A DNA stretch of 8,898 nucleotides from Fidelibacterota bacterium (GTDB taxonomy: Bacteria; Fidelibacterota; BS150m-G59): NCBI GenBank assembly GCA_016784265.1, contig JADHUZ010000036.1:1-8898 (forward strand), read 5' to 3'. The notes below the pieces were generated by a model. It did not search any database. It saw only the letters and a list, made by a program, of their open reading frames with translations, and was not told the origin of the DNA. Position 1 is the stretch's first letter; every line of letters starts with the position of its first letter. Of the stretch, positions 5,412 to 8,898 are shown piece by piece. The translations under genes were made by a program, and so were the position numbers.

Positions 5412-8400
5412 TTATTCCATGTCCAATTCTAAGCAGAGCCCTTGCAATTCTCGACGAAGCACTTTAAGGGACTCTGGAATGCCGGTGAAATCTATATTTG
5501 CTCCTTTGACAAGAGCATTGTAAGCCTTCGAGCGACCGTCAATATCATCGGATTTGATTGTAAGCATCTCCCGTAATGTATGTGCGGCGCCGTAGCCCTC
5601 CAATGCCCAGACCTCCATTTCTCCAAAACGCTGACCACCAAATTGTGCTTTACCACCAAGCGGTTGTTGCGTAATTAGTGAATACGGACCAGTCGACCGC
5701 GAGTGCATTTTGTCTTCTATCATGTGAGCCAATTTCATCATATACATCACGCCGATTGTTACGGATTGCTCAAACGGCTCGCCTGTCATGCCATCATAAA
5801 GCACCTCTTTGCCTGACTGATTTATACCCGCATTGGTCATTTCTTGTTGAACCTGTTCAAGCGACGCACCATCAAAAACAGGCGTAGAAAATATTTTGCC
5901 CAATATTTCGCCGGCTCGTCCCAACATAGTTTCGTATAACTGCCCAACATTCATACGACTCGGAACACCCAACGGATTTAAAATAATATCCATAGGCGTA
6001 CCATCTTCCAAATGCGGCATATCTTCCTGAGGAACAATTGCTGCGACAACACCTTTATTACCATGACGACCAGCCATTTTGTCGCCAACCTGAACTTTCC
6101 TCTTTTGAGCAACAAACACTTTAGCCAAACTATTGACTCCTGGTTGCAACTCATCACCGACTTGAGATTTAAATATCTCCTGCTCTTTTTTCTGATCTAA
6201 TTCTCTTTTCATTTTATCAAAACGGATAAGAAGTTCATTTACCTTTTTGTTAATTTTCTGAGATTTTGTCCAGACAGACAATCGAGATAATTTTTCTATA
6301 TCCAAATTAGCCAAACGTTTTGCATTCAAATGAGTACCTGCTTTGAGAATCGTACTTCCGGTTTCCGCATTACGAATACCACCGCTGACTTGCCCCCCCA
6401 GCAACAGATCAAAAACTTGTGACTGTTTTTCTTTTAGATTATCCAAACGTTTCGCAAATTTCTTCTCGATAATATCGATAATTTTTTTCAAAGTCGTACC
6501 GGATCGTTTGCTGGTTCTTTCAAACAATTTTGTATCGATTACGATTCCGTTGGAATTCTTCAATCGTTTCGAGGCATCCTTAACCTCTCCTGCTTTCTCT
6601 CCGAATATCGCCAACAAAAGTTTTTCCTCCGGTGTTGGATCAGATTCGCCCTTCGGCGTAACTTTCCCAATCAAAATGGAATTGGATACTACTTCTGCGC
6701 CAACTCTAACAATACCATTTTCATCAAGATCTCTTGTCGCTTCTTCGCTCACATTTGGAATCTCGCGCGTCAATTCTTCATCTCCACGCTTCGTATCTCT
6801 CACCTCCATCGTGTACTCTTTAACATGAACGGAAGTAAAAACATCATCTCGAATCAATCGTTCGCTAATGATAATCGCATCTTCAAAATTATATCCTCGC
6901 CAAGGCATAAAAGCCACACGAATATTTTGCCCCAACGCTAATTCGCCATGAGAAGTTGAACTGCCGTCAGCGAGCAAATCGCCAGGCTCTACCTTTTGTC
7001 CTTCATGTACAATTGGTCTTTGATTCACTACGGTATCTTGATTCGTACGTACATACCTTGCAAGATCGTAAACGTCAAGACCTTCTTTGTCTGACAATCT
7101 CAAATCATCCGGGTCATTGAACGTCTTGACAATAATATGAGAAGAATCAACTTCAATTACCTCTCCTGCATTTTTGGCTATGACTGTCGCTCCAGAATCA
7201 CGAGCCACAGAAGTTTCGAATCCAGTTCCAACAATCGGAGCCGTCGGTTTGAGCAACGGCACAGATTGTCGTTGCATATTTGAACCCATTAAAACTCTGT
7301 TCGCATCATCATGTTCCAAAAACGGAATCAAAGATGCCGCAGCACTGAGAATCTGCCCAGGAGAAACATCCATATATTTAATTTTTTTCGGAGAAACCAT
7401 AAGATAATCATCTTTAATTCGCGTAAGAATCATGTTTTCTTCGAAATAGCCAGCATTACTCAATCCGGCATTCGCCTGTGCGATAATTTCACGATCTTCG
7501 TCATCAGCTGAGAGAAACTCGATTTCGTCGGTAACCCTCACACCTTTCCTGCCGCTCACTACTTTTCTGTACGGAGTTTCAATAAATCCCAACCTGTTGA
7601 CTCTGGCATAAACCGCAAGCGATGAAATTAAACCGATATTCGGTCCCTCTGGCGTTTCTATCGGGCATAATCTGCCGTAATGAGTATGATGAACATCACG
7701 CACCTCAAATCCTGCTCGTTCACGTTCAAGTCCTCCGGGACCGAGGGCAGAAAGCCTTCGCTTATGAGTTAATTCCGCTAATGGATTTGTTTGATCCATA
7801 AATTGCGACATTTGGCTTGTGCCGAAAAATGTATTCAATACCGATGTTAATATTCTAGAATTTATCAAGACACTCGGTGTAAGATTTTCCAACTCACGAA
7901 TATTCATCCTATCGCGAGCAGTACGTTGCATACGTGATAATGCAACCATAAATTGTCCCGCTAATTGTTCGCCAACCGTCCGAACTCTACGATTTCCAAG
8001 ATGGTCAATGTCATCTTTGCCACGAAGACCTTTTCGCATTTCCACAAGATAGTTGATGATAATCAGGATATCGTCCTGCGTAAGAGTACGATTTTCAACA
8101 GGAATGTGCAATCCAAATTTCTTGTTAATTCGATACCTGCCAACTTCACCTAAATCGTATTTTTTGGGACTGAAAAACAATCTTTCGACGAATTTTTGTG
8201 CTGTGACGAAATTCGGCGGCTGCCCACCACGAAGATTTCTGTAGATCAAAAATAACGCTTCTTCTGCATTTTTTGTTTCGTCTTTTTTCAGCGTATTCAT
8301 AATCAAATTCGCAGATACTTCATCCATGATATTGATAATAGAAATCGTACGAATTCCTTTTTCGCCCTTCAAAGATTCGATGTCATTCTCGGAGAGATCA

Positions 8401-8898
8401 TCGCCAGCTTCGTAAAAAATTTCACCAGTTTCTTCGTTGACAGCGTCCTCAGCTAGTGTATAAGTAATTCCACTCTCCGGTTTGAAACTTTTCAGTTTTA
8501 CCGTCTCAAAAAGTTTAAACAGTTTTAAAATATCGGAGTTTTTCGGATATCCGATTGCTCGCAATAATGTGGTAATCGGGAATTTTTTCCTTCGATCAAT
8601 GATTGTAAACAAGCAGTCATTGATGTCCGTAGTAAAATCAATCCAAGAACCGCGGAAAGGAATGATTCTTGCAGTATAAAGTTTTGTACCATTTGGATGC
8701 GTGCCAATATCAAAAAACACACCAGGAGAACGTTGCAATTGGCTTACAATTACTCGCTCTGCTCCGTTGATTACGAACGATCCTGTTCTCGTCATATACG
8801 GAATATTTCCGAAGAAAACCTCTCGTTCTATTGTCTCGGCAATTTCCCCTTTCTTAGTACCTTCTTCGAGAATATGAAGGCGCAACTGAACTTTCAGT
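5412..8898 (-). CDS. rpoB: DNA-directed RNA polymerase subunit beta (5' end beyond window)
   Basis: The second-largest polymerase subunit, which with RpoC forms the active-site cleft and is the rifampicin target. The frame stays open to the window edge: 1161 complete codons are seen, and alignment by eye to E. coli suggests roughly 100 N-terminal residues are missing. A TTG at 8885 is internal, since the frame upstream reads LKVQ and matches the family. Counting from the edge: FVINGAERVIVSQLQRSPGV (41-60); a lobe insert of the SI1 type (about 140-205, with EETGE); the rifampicin region FFGTSQMSQFMDQTNPLAEL (357-376); FEDA (671-674) with the Glu-Asp pair near the active site; a long, partly coiled-coil insert of the SI2 type (about 785-912); and GDKMAGRHGNKG (938-949) with Lys940 and Lys948, equivalent to E. 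coli Lys1065 and Lys1073. Residues equivalent to Q513, D516, H526, R529, S531 and L533 are wild type; position 511 is Met, not Leu. It ends LCLELDME, TAA, 15 nt before rpoC. Expected full length is near 1265-1280. Confidence 0.99.
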   Translation of the reverse strand, partial: LKVQLRLHILEEGTKKGEIAETIEREVFFGNIPYMTRTGSFVINGAERVIVSQLQRSPGVFFDIGTHPNGTKLYTARIIPFRGSWIDFTTDINDCLFTIIDRRKKFPITTLLRAIGYPKNSDILKLFKLFETVKLKSFKPESGITYTLAEDAVNEETGEIFYEAGDDLSENDIESLKGEKGIRTISIINIMDEVSANLIMNTLKKDETKNAEEALFLIYRNLRGGQPPNFVTAQKFVERLFFSPKKYDLGEVGRYRINKKFGLHIPVENRTLTQDDILIIINYLVEMRKGLRGKDDIDHLGNRRVRTVGEQLAGQFMVALSRMQRTARDRMNIRELENLTPSVLINSRILTSVLNTFFGTSQMSQFMDQTNPLAELTHKRRLSALGPGGLERERAGFEVRDVHHTHYGRLCPIETPEGPNIGLISSLAVYARVNRLGFIETPYRKVVSGRKGVRVTDEIEFLSADDEDREIIAQANAGLSNAGYFEENMILTRIKDDYLMVSPKKIKYMDVSPGQILSAAASLIPFLEHDDANRVLMGSNMQRQSVPLLKPTAPIVGTGFETSVARDSGATVIAKNAGEVIEVDSSHIIVKTFNDPDDLRLSDKEGLDVYDLARYVRTNQDTVVNQRPIVHEGQKVEPGDLLADGSSTSHGELALGQNIRVAFMPWRGYNFEDAIIISERLIRDDVFTSVHVKEYTMEVRDTKRGDEELTREIPNVSEEATRDLDENGIVRVGAEVVSNSILIGKVTPKGESDPTPEEKLLLAIFGEKAGEVKDASKRLKNSNGIVIDTKLFERTSKRSGTTLKKIIDIIEKKFAKRLDNLKEKQSQVFDLLLGGQVSGGIRNAETGSTILKAGTHLNAKRLANLDIEKLSRLSVWTKSQKINKKVNELLIRFDKMKRELDQKKEQEIFKSQVGDELQPGVNSLAKVFVAQKRKVQVGDKMAGRHGNKGVVAAIVPQEDMPHLEDGTPMDIILNPLGVPSRMNVGQLYETMLGRAGEILGKIFSTPVFDGASLEQVQQEMTNAGINQSGKEVLYDGMTGEPFEQSVTIGVMYMMKLAHMIEDKMHSRSTGPYSLITQQPLGGKAQFGGQRFGEMEVWALEGYGAAHTLREMLTIKSDDIDGRSKAYNALVKGANIDFTGIPESLKVLRRELQGLCLELDME

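Noticed and set aside
6343..6828. 161-codon open frame on the plus strand within rpoB
   Set aside because: It is antisense to a highly conserved coding region, has no recognisable domain, and its low-complexity Ser/Phe-rich composition is typical of the reverse complement of Lys/Glu-rich codons.
8883..8885. TTG as a possible rpoB start codon
   Set aside because: The reading frame stays open upstream to the window edge and encodes LKVQ, which joins LRLHIL as in the conserved beta N-terminal region. About 100 expected residues are missing, so the true start is outside the window.
1..8898. A new defence, mobile or metabolic system in the window
   Set aside because: Every base except four short spacers belongs to one of five universal, intact core genes. 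There is no room for another gene over 83 nt outside them and no sign of insertion, repeat arrays or horizontal transfer.

Overview
The window is an ordinary housekeeping stretch of a bacterial chromosome. All genes read on the minus strand, so transcription runs from base 8898 toward base 1. In that order they are: rpoB (RNA polymerase beta, 5' end cut off by the window), rpoC (beta prime, complete), rpsL (ribosomal protein S12), rpsG (ribosomal protein S7) and the first 67 codons of fusA (elongation factor G). This joins the rpoBC cluster to the str operon in one co-directional block. Gaps are 15 nt (rpoB-rpoC), 83 nt (rpoC-rpsL), 10 nt (rpsL-rpsG) and 6 nt (rpsG-fusA). All four visible stop codons are TAA. 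I see no frameshift or internal stop, and no RNA gene, mobile element, repeat family or CRISPR array.

Organism: the proteins are clearly bacterial. By remembered family features they look closest to the FCB superphylum (Bacteroidota, Chlorobiota and relatives). Pointers are the rpoC N-terminus ([20 protein letters not shown]), the beta-prime bridge helix reading TADAGYL, a large insert in the beta-prime trigger loop, the form of the long insert late in beta, S7 ending FAHFR, and EF-G with [11 protein letters not shown] and [13 protein letters not shown]. The DNA is A+T-rich by eye. Three of the four visible gene starts have clear Shine-Dalgarno sequences (AAGGA, GGAG, GGGAG), which is less typical of core Bacteroidia. 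A less-studied FCB lineage is therefore a reasonable guess, but the phylum is inference.

Layout: 8898-5412 rpoB; 5396-1143 rpoC, starting with GTG; 1142-1060 the only spacer long enough for control signals, with promoter-like hexamers and no convincing terminator; 1059-685 rpsL; 674-210 rpsG, starting with TTG; 203-1 fusA. No stretch over 300 bases lacks a gene.

The products are the two catalytic subunits of RNA polymerase, two small-subunit ribosomal proteins (decoding centre and head of the 30S) and the translocation GTPase, so the block couples synthesis of core transcription and translation machinery. I found no sign of a new system. The points worth a second look concern start codons, the rpoC-rpsL spacer, operon structure and lineage-specific polymerase inserts.
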